In this document: in pieces, positions 47,284-56,347 of the stretch | Numbering within the stretch: the stretch's first letter is position 1 | Layout of the letters: every line of letters begins with the position of its first letter | Assembly (NCBI GenBank): GCA_022447555.1 | Contig: JAKVBF010000017.1 | Span: 24,132-86,541 of the forward strand | Reading direction: 5' to 3' | Source: Mariniblastus sp. | GTDB lineage: Bacteria; Planctomycetota; Planctomycetia; Pirellulales; Pirellulaceae | DNA length: 62,410 nt | The notes under the pieces: model-generated | The model's database searches: none | What the model was told of the DNA's origin: nothing | What the model saw: the letters and a program-made list of their open reading frames with translations, nothing else | Position numbers and translations under genes: made by a program

Positions 47284-50200
47284 TTAGTAGATGTAGATAA
47301 ATTCTTTGACATTAAACATGACATGGCAAAGATCCGCCCAAATCTGAGGGTTGTTGAGAAGGGATTCGGGTGATTTTAGCCCCCGTTCCGAACCTTGCAT
47401 TGCTAGGAATTGTTGAGTGTTCTCCAATTCTTCGGGTGTGGGTTCACGCCCGACAGTTGTCATGTAGATCAGTGATATTCGCTCCTCCCTGCTGGTATTC
47501 GATTGAGCGATTTTTGCTCCCCATTTGTTTGCTTGGTCGATCACAAATGGATCATTCATCAAAATGAGTGCTTGAGCGGGCACGTTTGACTGGTTTCGAC
47601 GGCCAATCGAATTGAAGGGGATGGGTGTGTCGAAAGCGAGCATCATCGGCGATAGAAAGTTCCTGCGAACTTCGATGTAAACACTTCTTCTATTTGCTCC
47701 ATCGAGCGGACCGTTCCGGCCCGGTCGTCCCCGACCACTCATAAACGAGGTCAAGAAAATAGGTACCGAGGGTCCCTCCATTATTAAATCTATTTCATTC
47801 GAGCAGGAGAGCATCGAGTCTCGGATCACCTCTCCTTGCAGGCGTTTGATCCTTGCGCGGTGCAGGAGTCGGTTTGTGGGGTCCAAATCATTGGCTTTGG
47901 GGTTTAAGTCGCTCGCCATCTGGTACGTTTGTGACATGGCGATTCGTCGAATCATCCGTTTAACGGACCAATCGTCTTGGGTGAACTCTTGGGCCAGATA
48001 ATCAAGTAATTGAGGGTGGCTGGGAGTCTGTCCCAGTACGCCAAAATTATCGACCGAACCAACGATTCCTCGCCCCATCATGTGATGCCATATTCGATTG
48101 ACCGCGACTCTCGAGGTTAGCGGATTAGAAGGATTGGCGATCTTGTTTGCGAGTTGTAGTCGACCACTACCTTGTTCTTTGGAATGTTGTCGTTTCTCTG
48201 GCTCCAAGGCTTCAAGAATTCGTCGATGAGCCACTTTTCCAAGTGTCTTATGATTGCCGCGTACAAAAATACTCTGATCTTCAGGAGTGCCATCGATCAT
48301 GGCGATTGCCATTTTCGGAGCGGGCGCCAATTGAGCGGCCGTGGTGGCTTGGTTACGAAAATGATTGAATTGCTGGCACCATTCATTTTTTTTCAATGAG
48401 GGTTTAGTTGCATTGATATTTGTTTGAGGTTCAAGCAATTCGTTTTCGATCAAAAAGCTCAACGCGTCACTGTCACTAGCATGTTTGCGTCCGGGCGCCT
48501 TTTGAATGATGTAGTCAGCGAAGCTGCGAGCAAGAGATGAAAGATCTTGGGGGGAATCCGACGCGAGATGACTGACGACGGGGTTGGGCCGGGCAAGCGG
48601 ATTTCGGTTGGCAAAACGAATTTCATCAATATCGGCAAAACCGCTGCCATGATCGATGATTTCCAAGTGGGCCCGATGCCCTTGGTAATTTCGTAAATCA
48701 CCTCCTAGCGTATACCACCGAAATTCGTTTGCGGAGTCTAGTCGCGTTCGGCAGCCATTAAATAACAGGCCATTGTAGACGTCCATGAAGAAACCATCGA
48801 TAATTACCCTGATGGAAACGCTGTCGCCCCGAGCGCGAATGTGAATTTGATCGGTTCCGATTTCAAAAGTGGGCGAGTAAAGTACCCCATAAAAGGGCCT
48901 TCCGTACCGGCTGCTGGTCACTACGCCCATTGGCATCACGGCAGCGTCTCCAGCCGAAACGCTATCGATTCCTATACCAGTATTGAAGGCTTGTCCCGAA
49001 GTGAACCAATCTCGAGGAATACCCTGATCGAAAGCCTCGAATTCGGTGGACTGTTCCAGATATTGTTGGAATTGTTTTTGTTGATTCTGGTGATTGACTT
49101 GATGTGACTGGGCATAGTTTTGGTCGATAATCTGCCGCTTGCGCGTCGCGTTCTGTAGGTGGTGAAACGGATGCGTTGGGTGTTTCAACGATTCGGATTT
49201 AAGGGCGGTCACCCATCGTTCAAGCGATTGGTTCGAGATTCCGTTTTTCTTGCTCAGCCATTGAATTGTGGGGTGACCTGGATTTTTCACTTCCAAGATG
49301 GGTTTGAATTCCAAATAGTCTATGCCCACACCGTATCGAGTTTCGGCAGATTTGTTTTTGCCCGATATGCGCAAACTGAATTTATGTTTGCCAGGAGACA
49401 GTGTGACCAGGCCGATTTCTTTTAATTCGGAGGTAATCTCCGGAGCATATAGGTCGTGAACGGGACCGATGGGTTGGTCATCCAGCAATACCTGCAGGTC
49501 CGCATAATCCACGGCCTGCGTAAAATGAATGTTGAATGTGGCCTGAAATGTTGGGTGGCCTGAGTCCGGTATCACCAAGTCGAAATCGATTTGGTCCCCA
49601 TCTTTTCCGTCAATCCAGAGAAACTGTTTGTTTCCTTCCCATTTGAATTTCTCCGTCGGCGCGAGTTCTTGGACTCGGTTTGTGCCGGATGGTCGATTGA
49701 TGGGCTTGAGCGATTCTCCTTGTATTTTCAAACCGGTAGGTTGATTCCACGTGGGATCGTTTCTGAGAAAGATCATGGCCGATTCAATGGTTTTTGCCGT
49801 GATTGTTGGGTCTAAACTACTTATTTGAGCCTGCAGATGAGGAAATAAATTCTGCGCGTGTTCGATCGCTGTATGACTTTCCTGACGTGCCTGCCTAATT
49901 TTTTGATCGGGATCAAGCATCGCTAATTGGCGTCGCGACGATTGAAGATAACCCGAAAGGGCATAGTAGTCGGCGGTTGAAATCGCATCAAACTTGTGAT
50001 CGTGACAACGCGCGCAGGCCACGGTTAACCCAAGAAATGTTTTGGTCATGACATCAATTTGGTTGTCGATCCGCCCGGCCTCATCAGCAAGGACATCCAC
50101 TGGTGCGTGGGTGGACTCGCCGAGAAACCAAAATCCGGTTCCCAAAATTGACTCGTTGAAATGTTTTTCCGGATGCCGGCGCGGCGTCGTCAACAAATCT

Positions 50201-51132
50201 CCGGAAAGATGTTCCCGTATAAAATCGTTATAGGGAACGTCAGCATTGAAGGCTCGTATTAAATAGTCTCGATACTGATGAGCATGGGTTAGCGGGTAAT
50301 CAAATTCATGCCCGCAGGTTTCGGCGTAGCGAATCAGATCCATCCAGTGGCGGGCCCATCGTTCACCGAATCTGGGCGAGGCGAGTAACTCGTCAATAAC
50401 GGCTGCCGTCGCGTCGGGCGACGCGTTTTCCAGGTAGGCTTTAATTTGCGTTGGTGTGGGGGGGAGACCGATGATGTCGAAGTAAAGCCTTCGTATCAAT
50501 GCGCGGCGGTCGGCAGGGCGAGCAGGATTCAGGTTCACCTGTTCTAGACGGTGCAAGATAAAACGATCCAGCGGATCTTTTATCCACCCTTCGTTACTCA
50601 CCTGGGGTGGTGACACCGTTTTGATAGTATCCCAACACCAGTGCGTATCCCTACGGCCAAGTAGGTCAAACGATTTTTCCGGCGCCGTGTCAACGGAAGC
50701 TTCCTGAGGCCATGGAGCGCCCATTTCAACCCACTTTTCGAAGACGGCAATATCTTCTTCCGACATTTTTGTGTCGGGGGGCATTTCGTATACCTCATCG
50801 TAATTGATTGCTCCAATTAAGAGACTGTCTTCGGGGTGACCCGGCACGATTGCAGGACCGGTCTCCCCGCCGTTTAAAAGTGCCTCTCGAGACATCACGC
50901 TTAACCCACCTTCAAGGGGCTCGGCGTCGGTGCCATGGCACTCGTGGCATTTTTCAACGAGGAGGGGCCGCACTTTATTTTCAAAGAATTCTAACTGGGG
51001 ATCCGTGAATTCTTGCGGGTAGGGTGAGGCCGCGCCCATGGAGGCAAAGACAAATGTTAAAAAGATAGCATTAACAAATAGGATAAAGCGCTTTGGGACA
51101 TTTAAACCAAAGGCTTGTTTGATTAACATCAT
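47284..51132 (-). CDS. PSCyt1/DUF1549/DUF1553 giant exported cytochrome-like protein
   Basis: About 1282 residues from the chosen ATG at 51132 (an ATG at 51129 is equally possible); the frame extends upstream to a TTG at 51297 without a better start, and the chosen start opens into a signal peptide (hydrophobic core FILFVNAIFLTFVFA). The order is a cytochrome-like PSCyt1 domain with a CHECH haem motif (VEKCHECHG), DUF1549 with a second CxxCH (ACARCHDHKFD), a middle part with a carbohydrate-binding-like beta sandwich, and C-terminal DUF1553 (MGRGIVGSVDNFGVLGQTPSHPQLLDYLA; PAQALILMNDPFV). Extracellular or periplasmic; redox or polysaccharide-related roles have been proposed. It leads the DUF1501 and agmatinase genes. 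Confidence 0.92.
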   Translation of the reverse strand: MMLIKQAFGLNVPKRFILFVNAIFLTFVFASMGAASPYPQEFTDPQLEFFENKVRPLLVEKCHECHGTDAEPLEGGLSVMSREALLNGGETGPAIVPGHPEDSLLIGAINYDEVYEMPPDTKMSEEDIAVFEKWVEMGAPWPQEASVDTAPEKSFDLLGRRDTHWCWDTIKTVSPPQVSNEGWIKDPLDRFILHRLEQVNLNPARPADRRALIRRLYFDIIGLPPTPTQIKAYLENASPDATAAVIDELLASPRFGERWARHWMDLIRYAETCGHEFDYPLTHAHQYRDYLIRAFNADVPYNDFIREHLSGDLLTTPRRHPEKHFNESILGTGFWFLGESTHAPVDVLADEAGRIDNQIDVMTKTFLGLTVACARCHDHKFDAISTADYYALSGYLQSSRRQLAMLDPDQKIRQARQESHTAIEHAQNLFPHLQAQISSLDPTITAKTIESAMIFLRNDPTWNQPTGLKIQGESLKPINRPSGTNRVQELAPTEKFKWEGNKQFLWIDGKDGDQIDFDLVIPDSGHPTFQATFNIHFTQAVDYADLQVLLDDQPIGPVHDLYAPEITSELKEIGLVTLSPGKHKFSLRISGKNKSAETRYGVGIDYLEFKPILEVKNPGHPTIQWLSKKNGISNQSLERWVTALKSESLKHPTHPFHHLQNATRKRQIIDQNYAQSHQVNHQNQQKQFQQYLEQSTEFEAFDQGIPRDWFTSGQAFNTGIGIDSVSAGDAAVMPMGVVTSSRYGRPFYGVLYSPTFEIGTDQIHIRARGDSVSIRVIIDGFFMDVYNGLLFNGCRTRLDSANEFRWYTLGGDLRNYQGHRAHLEIIDHGSGFADIDEIRFANRNPLARPNPVVSHLASDSPQDLSSLARSFADYIIQKAPGRKHASDSDALSFLIENELLEPQTNINATKPSLKKNEWCQQFNHFRNQATTAAQLAPAPKMAIAMIDGTPEDQSIFVRGNHKTLGKVAHRRILEALEPEKRQHSKEQGSGRLQLANKIANPSNPLTSRVAVNRIWHHMMGRGIVGSVDNFGVLGQTPSHPQLLDYLAQEFTQDDWSVKRMIRRIAMSQTYQMASDLNPKANDLDPTNRLLHRARIKRLQGEVIRDSMLSCSNEIDLIMEGPSVPIFLTSFMSGRGRPGRNGPLDGANRRSVYIEVRRNFLSPMMLAFDTPIPFNSIGRRNQSNVPAQALILMNDPFVIDQANKWGAKIAQSNTSREERISLIYMTTVGREPTPEELENTQQFLAMQGSERGLKSPESLLNNPQIWADLCHVMFNVKEFIYIY

Positions 51133-51317
51133 GGGTATACGGCCGCTTGGTGAGGGAACCCGCCAGTGGTTTGTACCAGTGGACAGATGATCCATTGTAA
51201 AATTTGGCTGATTCGAGTCCATTACCAATAGCGGTTGAAGTGGTTCTTTTAGTAATTTTTGCCTTCGTTGGCGGCACAAATCCTCTCCTTTTTTCAATTA
51301 TAAGCAGGTCAATTAAG

Positions 51318-52076
51318 TTGGACAGAAAAGGTCTTGTTGTCTCCGGTCTCGTTGTTTTGGGATTGTGTCTGTGCGTGACAGCTGTCGGTGCAGCACAGGA
51401 AAAACAATCCCCGGCAGACAAAAAACAAAAACCGGTATCCAAAGAAAAATTGTTTTGGGTGTTTTTGACGGCCGGAAAATCGTTAGAGGGTGTTGATCGC
51501 AAAGAAGTCGAAGCGATGCAAACCGAGCATCTAGGCAATTTCAGACGTCTTGCCGAAGAGGGCAAGTTGGTGACTGCAGGGCCGCTATCCGATCCCGAAA
51601 ATGTCCTTCGCGGAATTGTTGTTCTAAAGTCAAGTCAAGCAGAATCATTGATTGATATGTTTGATTTAGATCCTTTCGTGAAACAGGGCTATATGAAAGT
51701 TGAATCTTGCCCCATGAAATTTGAATTGGGCAAGATTCACACTCGGGTTGCCCCGAAAGGAATGGAACAGTTGACCCTCGCTATCTTGGAGGTGAATTTG
51801 GATGCTAAAGAAAAACCCGATGCCGGGCTTATGCAACAGACAACCAGTTATCTGAAATCGCAGTATGAAACAAAAAAAATTGATCTGTCGGTTCGTCTGT
51901 TTAATGTCTCTGACGTCACGGGATATGGCCAAATTTTAATTTTCCCGAACCAGGAATCACCCGAATCCATCACTCAAATCTTAAACCAGATTCCGGCGGT
52001 GAAAGAAGGTTTTTGGAAGCCAAAAACGATGCCGATTTTTATGGGTAAGGGTTCCATTGACCGGGAAGATAACTGA
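51318..52076 (+). CDS. Secreted YCII-domain protein
   Basis: A YCII-like ferredoxin fold is visible at about residues 45-125: FWVFLTAGKSLEG, QTEHLGNFRRLAEEGKLVTAGPLSDPENVLRGIVVLKSSQ, with the conserved His and Asp. A second, weaker repeat of the same kind may follow (LTLAILEVNLDAK...). The chosen TTG at 51318 opens directly into a signal peptide (DRKGLVVSGLVVLGLCLCVTAVGA), giving 252 residues; the frame is open upstream to a TTG at 51204. Function unknown; exported. It is divergent from the giant cytochrome-like gene. Confidence 0.7.
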   Translation: MDRKGLVVSGLVVLGLCLCVTAVGAAQEKQSPADKKQKPVSKEKLFWVFLTAGKSLEGVDRKEVEAMQTEHLGNFRRLAEEGKLVTAGPLSDPENVLRGIVVLKSSQAESLIDMFDLDPFVKQGYMKVESCPMKFELGKIHTRVAPKGMEQLTLAILEVNLDAKEKPDAGLMQQTTSYLKSQYETKKIDLSVRLFNVSDVTGYGQILIFPNQESPESITQILNQIPAVKEGFWKPKTMPIFMGKGSIDREDN

Positions 52077-52180
52077 CGGCGTCGATCTCAGTGAACGCAG
52101 CGAATCTGTGTGACATGGGTGAGGCCGCTCTGGGAGAGTTTTAGACCTTCGTCTTGTTTTGAATTTAAATCGTTCAAAAT

Positions 52181-52213
52181 AAAAAACGCAGCTGAATTAG
52201 ATTCAGCTGCGTT
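52181..52213 (-). terminator. Strong intrinsic terminator after csrA
   Basis: A perfect 13-base stem (52185-52197 with 52201-52213) and a three-base TAG loop, followed on the minus strand by TTTTTT. It lies about 140 bases after the csrA stop. It may also stop the plus-strand YCII transcript. Confidence 0.85.
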
Positions 52214-52353
52214 GAATTAATAACCTTGTGTTGCCGTGTCGGTTTTATACTACAAAAGTGATTGGCCTAAGTTGGTAACTCTTTCGGAGGAAATCGTTGC
52301 CGCTGTAGACTGAGTGGGTAGTGCCTTATCCTTGCGTCTCACTTAACAGCATT

Positions 52354-52542
52354 TTAAGCCACTGCTGTTTGGTTTTCTGGCAAAGTGACTGACTCGGCGT
52401 CTAATTCCTCTCGCAAGATCAACATGTTTGCAGGTGCCTGTATTCCAAGTCGAACTCGGTCACCCGAAACACGAACAATCGTGATCACGATTTCATCGCC
52501 CAGCTTAATTTTTTCACTTTCCTTCCTGGAAAGAACGAGCAT
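52354..52542 (-). CDS. csrA: Carbon storage regulator CsrA
   Basis: A 62-residue RNA-binding translational regulator. The N-terminus MLVLSRKESEKI and the RNA-contacting RVRLGIQAP are the CsrA hallmarks, and the length is normal. An AGGAGG site lies about nine bases before the ATG. CsrA binds GGA motifs in leaders and often controls its own AGGAGG; this leader has that motif. The upstream small gene ends about 60 bases away on the same strand, so one transcript is likely, ended by the strong hairpin. Confidence 0.97.
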   Translation of the reverse strand: MLVLSRKESEKIKLGDEIVITIVRVSGDRVRLGIQAPANMLILREELDAESVTLPENQTAVA

Positions 52543-52602
52543 ATTCTTTTTCCTCCTGATCGAGATGTTTTTATAAATAATGGTATGTATGATGACTGCG
52601 TC

Positions 52603-52884
52603 TTAGCTGGCCAACTGAGGTTCGTTGGGTAGCATTGTTTTTTGAAATTTCTCTCCGCTCGATCCGTAAAATATGATCGAGTTGCTTTCCGTTTCCCAAA
52701 CTGCCGTTAATTTGACGCTGCGTGGGCCGTGCAGGCAGAAAAACATTCCGCATAGCTTTCCGCATTTCGTAAGTATTTTTTCGGTGACTTGGAAAACACC
52801 TTCTTCAAAATCATTCCTTTGGCATAACGTTCGAGATACATAAGTTCGAATGTCTGGTAAGTTGACGATTTCAGTGTTTGTCAT
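52603..52884 (-). CDS. Small conserved protein beside csrA
   Basis: A 93-residue protein; AAGGAG lies about 12 bases before the ATG at 52884, and alternative ATGs at 52896 and 52911 are in frame. The segment FFCLHGPRSVKLTAVWETESNSIIFYGSSGEKFQKT resembles, from memory, small proteins seen beside csrA in other planctomycetes, but no domain name applies. It is not a FliW by motif. A regulatory or partner role is only suggested by position. Confidence 0.7.
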   Translation of the reverse strand: MTNTEIVNLPDIRTYVSRTLCQRNDFEEGVFQVTEKILTKCGKLCGMFFCLHGPRSVKLTAVWETESNSIIFYGSSGEKFQKTMLPNEPQLAS

Positions 52885-53260
52885 ATTTGTTGACATCTCC
52901 TTGATAATCATCTGCTTTGGCAGGCAGAATCTGTTAACCGTGGCGAATCAGACGTTTCCGTACTATGCCGCGCTCGTTGGTAGATTGTGTTTGGTACGGA
53001 ACGAATGAGACGCACAAAAAGGGACCAACGGGTCAATATGGGGAACATCGGCAAAGCTTGCGGGCTTAGCCATGAGAATTCCTGATAAAATTACGGGGTT
53101 GTTTTGATCAGCCAATTTTGGAAAAACAATTAATATAACCGGGTTACCCAAGCTTTCCGGGCAACTCGCCGAGCAGGATTAATTCTTCCGATCGACGTTT
53201 CAGCAATTGTATTAAAGTTTTGTATCGTTAGATTTTTGAGCGTCAAATCAACCTATCAAA
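52885..53260. other. Divergent intergenic region
   Basis: About 375 bases holding the promoters of the csrA unit and scpA. A 62-codon minus-strand frame at 52963-53151 has no ribosome site or family match and is not called. Nothing else recognised. Confidence 0.4.
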
Positions 53261-54073
53261 ATGGGGTTCCCTGTGGACTTTAACGTCTCAACTGAATATT
53301 TCCGTGGCCCCATCGATCTGCTTTTGTTTCTTGTGCGCCGCCATGAAGTTGAACTGGAGCAAGTTCCCCTTTCTTCAATCACCGATCAGTACATCGAATA
53401 TCTTGAGGTGCTCAAAGAGATCCAAATCGATACCGTCGGGGATTTTATTGATGTCGCCAGCTTATTGATCGAAATGAAGGCACGCGCTGCACTGCCTCGA
53501 AATGAGTTTGAAACGGAGGAGACGGTTGAAGATCCTCGGCAAGATCTTGTCCAGCGACTGTTGATGTACAAGGAGTTTAAGGATGCTGCCATTTTATTAG
53601 AGGATAAAACCAGTCACTGGCAAACGCGTTACGGTCGAGTGGTCGATGACTTACCGCCAAGAAAAGTGGACCTGGCGGAGCAGCCCATAAAAGAAGTTGA
53701 GCTGTGGGATTTAGTCAGCGCGTTTGGGAGAGTCCTTCGAGACAATATTCCAAAACCTGAGGCAAATATTGTTTATGATGAAACACCTATTCAGGTTTAC
53801 ATGAAACAGATTCATAGCCAATTGGCGAGTCAAGGCAGTATTTCGTTTTTGACATTGTTTGCGGAAGGAATGCACAAATCAGCTATGATTGGTGTTTTCC
53901 TTGCAGTCTTAGAATTGGCTCGGCATCACAATGTCGCGACAGAACAACTTGATCTGCATGGAGATATCAATATCGTCCCTTGCGATGGGTTTAATCCCAA
54001 TCTGGAGCTGGCAGATGTTGACGACTACGACCCCCATAAGCCTAAGGGCGACCCCGCTTCGTTGGTCAGGTGA
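53261..54073 (+). CDS. scpA: Segregation and condensation protein A
   Basis: ScpA is the kleisin of the bacterial SMC condensin. The 270-residue protein has the N-terminal DFNVSTEYFRGPIDLLLFLVRRHEVELEQVPL and IDVASLLIEMKARAALPR, and the C-terminal winged-helix stretch FLTLFAEGMHKSAMIGVFLAVLELARHHNV that contacts the SMC head. The normal partner scpB is not next to it. The length is typical. The end lies 15 bases from the convergent cyclase gene. Confidence 0.95.
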   Translation: MGFPVDFNVSTEYFRGPIDLLLFLVRRHEVELEQVPLSSITDQYIEYLEVLKEIQIDTVGDFIDVASLLIEMKARAALPRNEFETEETVEDPRQDLVQRLLMYKEFKDAAILLEDKTSHWQTRYGRVVDDLPPRKVDLAEQPIKEVELWDLVSAFGRVLRDNIPKPEANIVYDETPIQVYMKQIHSQLASQGSISFLTLFAEGMHKSAMIGVFLAVLELARHHNVATEQLDLHGDINIVPCDGFNPNLELADVDDYDPHKPKGDPASLVR

Positions 54074-54088
54074 TCGATAGGTTTTCGG

Positions 54089-54970
54089 TTAGTCGGAGCT
54101 CACTACGGTCAGCTGGTTTCGACCCTGCCTTTTTGATTGATACAGTGCTTGGTCAGCGTGTGTCAGTAGCATTCTCACATTTGGTTTGGTGCTGTCGTTG
54201 AATGCGAGTCCAATGCTGACGGTCACTTTGGATGTCATTTCTAATGTTTCGGAGATGGCGAACTCTTGTCGGTATTGCTCGAAACGTTCGGTCACAACAT
54301 CCAGTTGATCCACTGGAAGAACAACACCGAACTCCTCTCCGCCGAGCCGTGCTACGCAGAAAGCATCCGGGAAATGATCCACGAGTGATTTCGAAACATG
54401 ACAAATTGCTTGGTCCCCTTCGAGATGTCCATATTGGTCATTGATCGCTTTGAAATGATCAACGTCGAGAATCGCCAGACAAATGTCTTGATGGATCTTG
54501 GACTCAAGAATTCGCTGAAATTCTCGCCGATTGCTGATTCCCGACAGGAAGTCAGTCGTCGCTGCACGTTTCAATTCTTGGTGTCGACGCCGTATTTTAT
54601 CAACATCTCGGCTGATGGTAACGATTTGGGGTTCGGGTTGGCCATCAAAAAGACGGGCCCTAACTTCGACCCAGATATTATTGCCCTCAGCTCGCTGCGC
54701 TTCGAACTCGAGCCGGTGCCACTCAGCATTTGACCTTTGCTGAGTGACAAACTGGTCCAATGCGTTCTTTGCGCGATTCTGGTGTTCCGTTGGCACAATT
54801 TTTTCAATAACGGATTGGCCCAATATCGTAGAGGTTGGAAAACCGTAAATCCTTTCCGAGGCTTCGTTCCAGTAGACGACCTCTCCTTGCAAACTTAGCA
54901 CGACGATTGCGTCGAAATTGAGGGACACGATCCTTTCCATGAAAGCAGACGAGGGGAGAGAAGAGCTCAT
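54089..54970 (-). CDS. PAS-GGDEF diguanylate cyclase
   Basis: A 293-residue soluble protein: a PAS domain (about residues 10-125: NFDAIVVLSLQGEVVYWNEASERIYGF) followed by GGDEF (about 135-290) with intact RLGGEEF and the upstream LAILDVDHFKAINDQYGH. It should make cyclic di-GMP from GTP in response to a PAS signal. The inhibitory RxxD site is absent, since the nine residues before GGEEF read PDAFCVARL, so product inhibition is unlikely. No membrane segment. It is followed by scpA convergently and lies downstream of the cyclophilin gene on the same strand. Confidence 0.92.
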   Translation of the reverse strand: MSSSLPSSAFMERIVSLNFDAIVVLSLQGEVVYWNEASERIYGFPTSTILGQSVIEKIVPTEHQNRAKNALDQFVTQQRSNAEWHRLEFEAQRAEGNNIWVEVRARLFDGQPEPQIVTISRDVDKIRRRHQELKRAATTDFLSGISNRREFQRILESKIHQDICLAILDVDHFKAINDQYGHLEGDQAICHVSKSLVDHFPDAFCVARLGGEEFGVVLPVDQLDVVTERFEQYRQEFAISETLEMTSKVTVSIGLAFNDSTKPNVRMLLTHADQALYQSKRQGRNQLTVVSSD

Positions 54971-55031
54971 AGATCATTAGTTCAAAAGAGCCAGCCCGAG
55001 AGTTTGCTCGCACTGGCTTGGTCGAAATGGA

Positions 55032-55751
55032 TTATTTTTTAGCGGGGACGATCTCTGCAGATTTGATCATGTCCAGGTTCGGGTACTGCCCCAAGATATA
55101 AGCGTTGCCCTTGGATTGAAAACTTCCTTGATCCTGTGGTCTGTTTTCCCCATATTCCGTGTTCAGTTTTTTAAAATTTTCCAATCCCGCGACGACTTTG
55201 CCGATGGGCGTGAACCCCATACTGTCTAGGCGGCGGTTGTTTCCAAGGTTAATAAAAAATTGTGTGCTGCGACTATTAGGCCGCCCGGTTTTTGCAAAGG
55301 TCAGATAGCCGACGTCATTGGAGACACCCGGCTTTGCTGGATCGTCTTTTATATTTGATTCCGACCATTTCGCGCTGACTGCCGGATCACCATGAATGCC
55401 AAATTGAATCATGAAACCTTCGATCCCTCGGAAAAAGACGATGTCCTTAAAGTAGCCAATTTTCACAAGGTTATAAAAGCGATCAGCCCCGTTGGGGGAC
55501 CAGTCGCGATTAACCTGAATCACGAAATCACCTTTGGTCGTATTGAATTTTACATTGAAAGTGGGTGGCGCCTGTTCGGCCGCTTTGGTTGGATCCAACA
55601 TACCTGGGTGATCGTAGTTCTGTGCTGACTGATCCTCCTGCAGGGTTTGTCCGGCATCCGCGTCGATCGCGCCTCCTCGGCTGACGCATCCAGCCAGAAC
55701 CATCAGACATACCGATAACGAAGTCCAGACTTCAAAACGAAACATTTTCAT
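55032..55751 (-). CDS. Cyclophilin-type peptidyl-prolyl isomerase lipoprotein
   Basis: The 239-residue protein begins with a lipobox (LMVLAGC), so it is anchored to a membrane outside the cytoplasm. The cyclophilin fold starts near residue 68 (FNTTKGDFVIQVNRDWSPNGADRFYNLVKIGYF), with FFRGIEGFMIQFGIHGDP and TQFFINLGNN. The catalytic Arg is in FFRGIEGFM. It probably helps fold exported proteins. An AAGG site lies about seven bases before the ATG. Confidence 0.9.
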   Translation of the reverse strand: MKMFRFEVWTSLSVCLMVLAGCVSRGGAIDADAGQTLQEDQSAQNYDHPGMLDPTKAAEQAPPTFNVKFNTTKGDFVIQVNRDWSPNGADRFYNLVKIGYFKDIVFFRGIEGFMIQFGIHGDPAVSAKWSESNIKDDPAKPGVSNDVGYLTFAKTGRPNSRSTQFFINLGNNRRLDSMGFTPIGKVVAGLENFKKLNTEYGENRPQDQGSFQSKGNAYILGQYPNLDMIKSAEIVPAKK

Positions 55752-55865
55752 CGAAAGGCCTTATTTTTAGGGAAAGTTTGTTTGGTCAAGTTGTTGGATC
55801 GTTTCATTGGTTTTCACCGAAGCCTAAGCCTAGCGGATCTTTGTGATTTCATCTACGTGAACCGG

Positions 55866-55892
55866 AAAGAGGGGGATCGAGTCACCCTCTTT
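55866..55892. terminator. Hairpin downstream of the truncated M16 gene
   Basis: AAAGAGGG at 55866-55873 pairs perfectly with CCCTCTTT at 55885-55892, loop of 11 bases. No T-run follows on the minus strand, so intrinsic termination is only possible. Confidence 0.4.
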
Positions 55893-55900
55893 TGAGGTCT

Positions 55901-56170
55901 TTATTTTCCGTTTTCACCGGTTTCGCCATATCCCTCGTGCCGCGAACCCACCAGCACCGTCATGTTGACCGTGAACTGAGGTTTTGAATCGTCGGGAAAT
56001 AGCAAGACTTGCACTCCATTGGCAAGCTTGTATTCGGAAATACCCTCGACTTCCGTAACTTTGGTGAATTCTTGCGCTTCCATGGTTGTTCCTGGAATCA
56101 GGACGGAGGATGCCAGTAGACCGATCGTGGTCAGCCCAAACAGTTGTGCCCTGGTTGGTAGCTGGTACAT
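55901..56170 (-). pseudogene. Truncated M16 peptidase (N-terminal remnant)
   Basis: Only 89 codons remain: a signal peptide (about residues 1-32) and the first part of an exported pitrilysin-type peptidase ([28 protein letters not shown], then [19 protein letters not shown]). In full-length relatives the next residues are the zinc motif region MAHLLEHM; here the frame reads ENGK and stops at once. No HLLEH coding appears in any frame in the 150 bases that follow, so the rest is deleted rather than shifted. The AAGGATA ribosome site and the signal peptide are still there. Start ATG at 56170. Confidence 0.8.
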
Positions 56171-56347
56171 TCGGTCTATCCTTCTTAAATTAAAGAAGTT
56201 TTATTTGTGAATCCTTGAGTTCTTTGGGTCTGGAAACCTTGTTTACCAGTTAAACCAAGATCGAGGTTTCCGATTCTATCAGCCAAAATTTAGAATCGAT
56301 AGGGCCGGTAGAAAAGCGATTCTGTTCCTTAGTTGCAAGGTTTTGAA

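Noticed and set aside
51204-51317. Longer N-terminus of the YCII protein
   Set aside because: It would place an extra hydrophobic stretch before an already complete signal peptide, and no start there has a ribosome site.
52963-53151. A 62-codon minus-strand frame upstream of the csrA unit
   Set aside because: No ribosome site, no recognisable domain, low coding quality.
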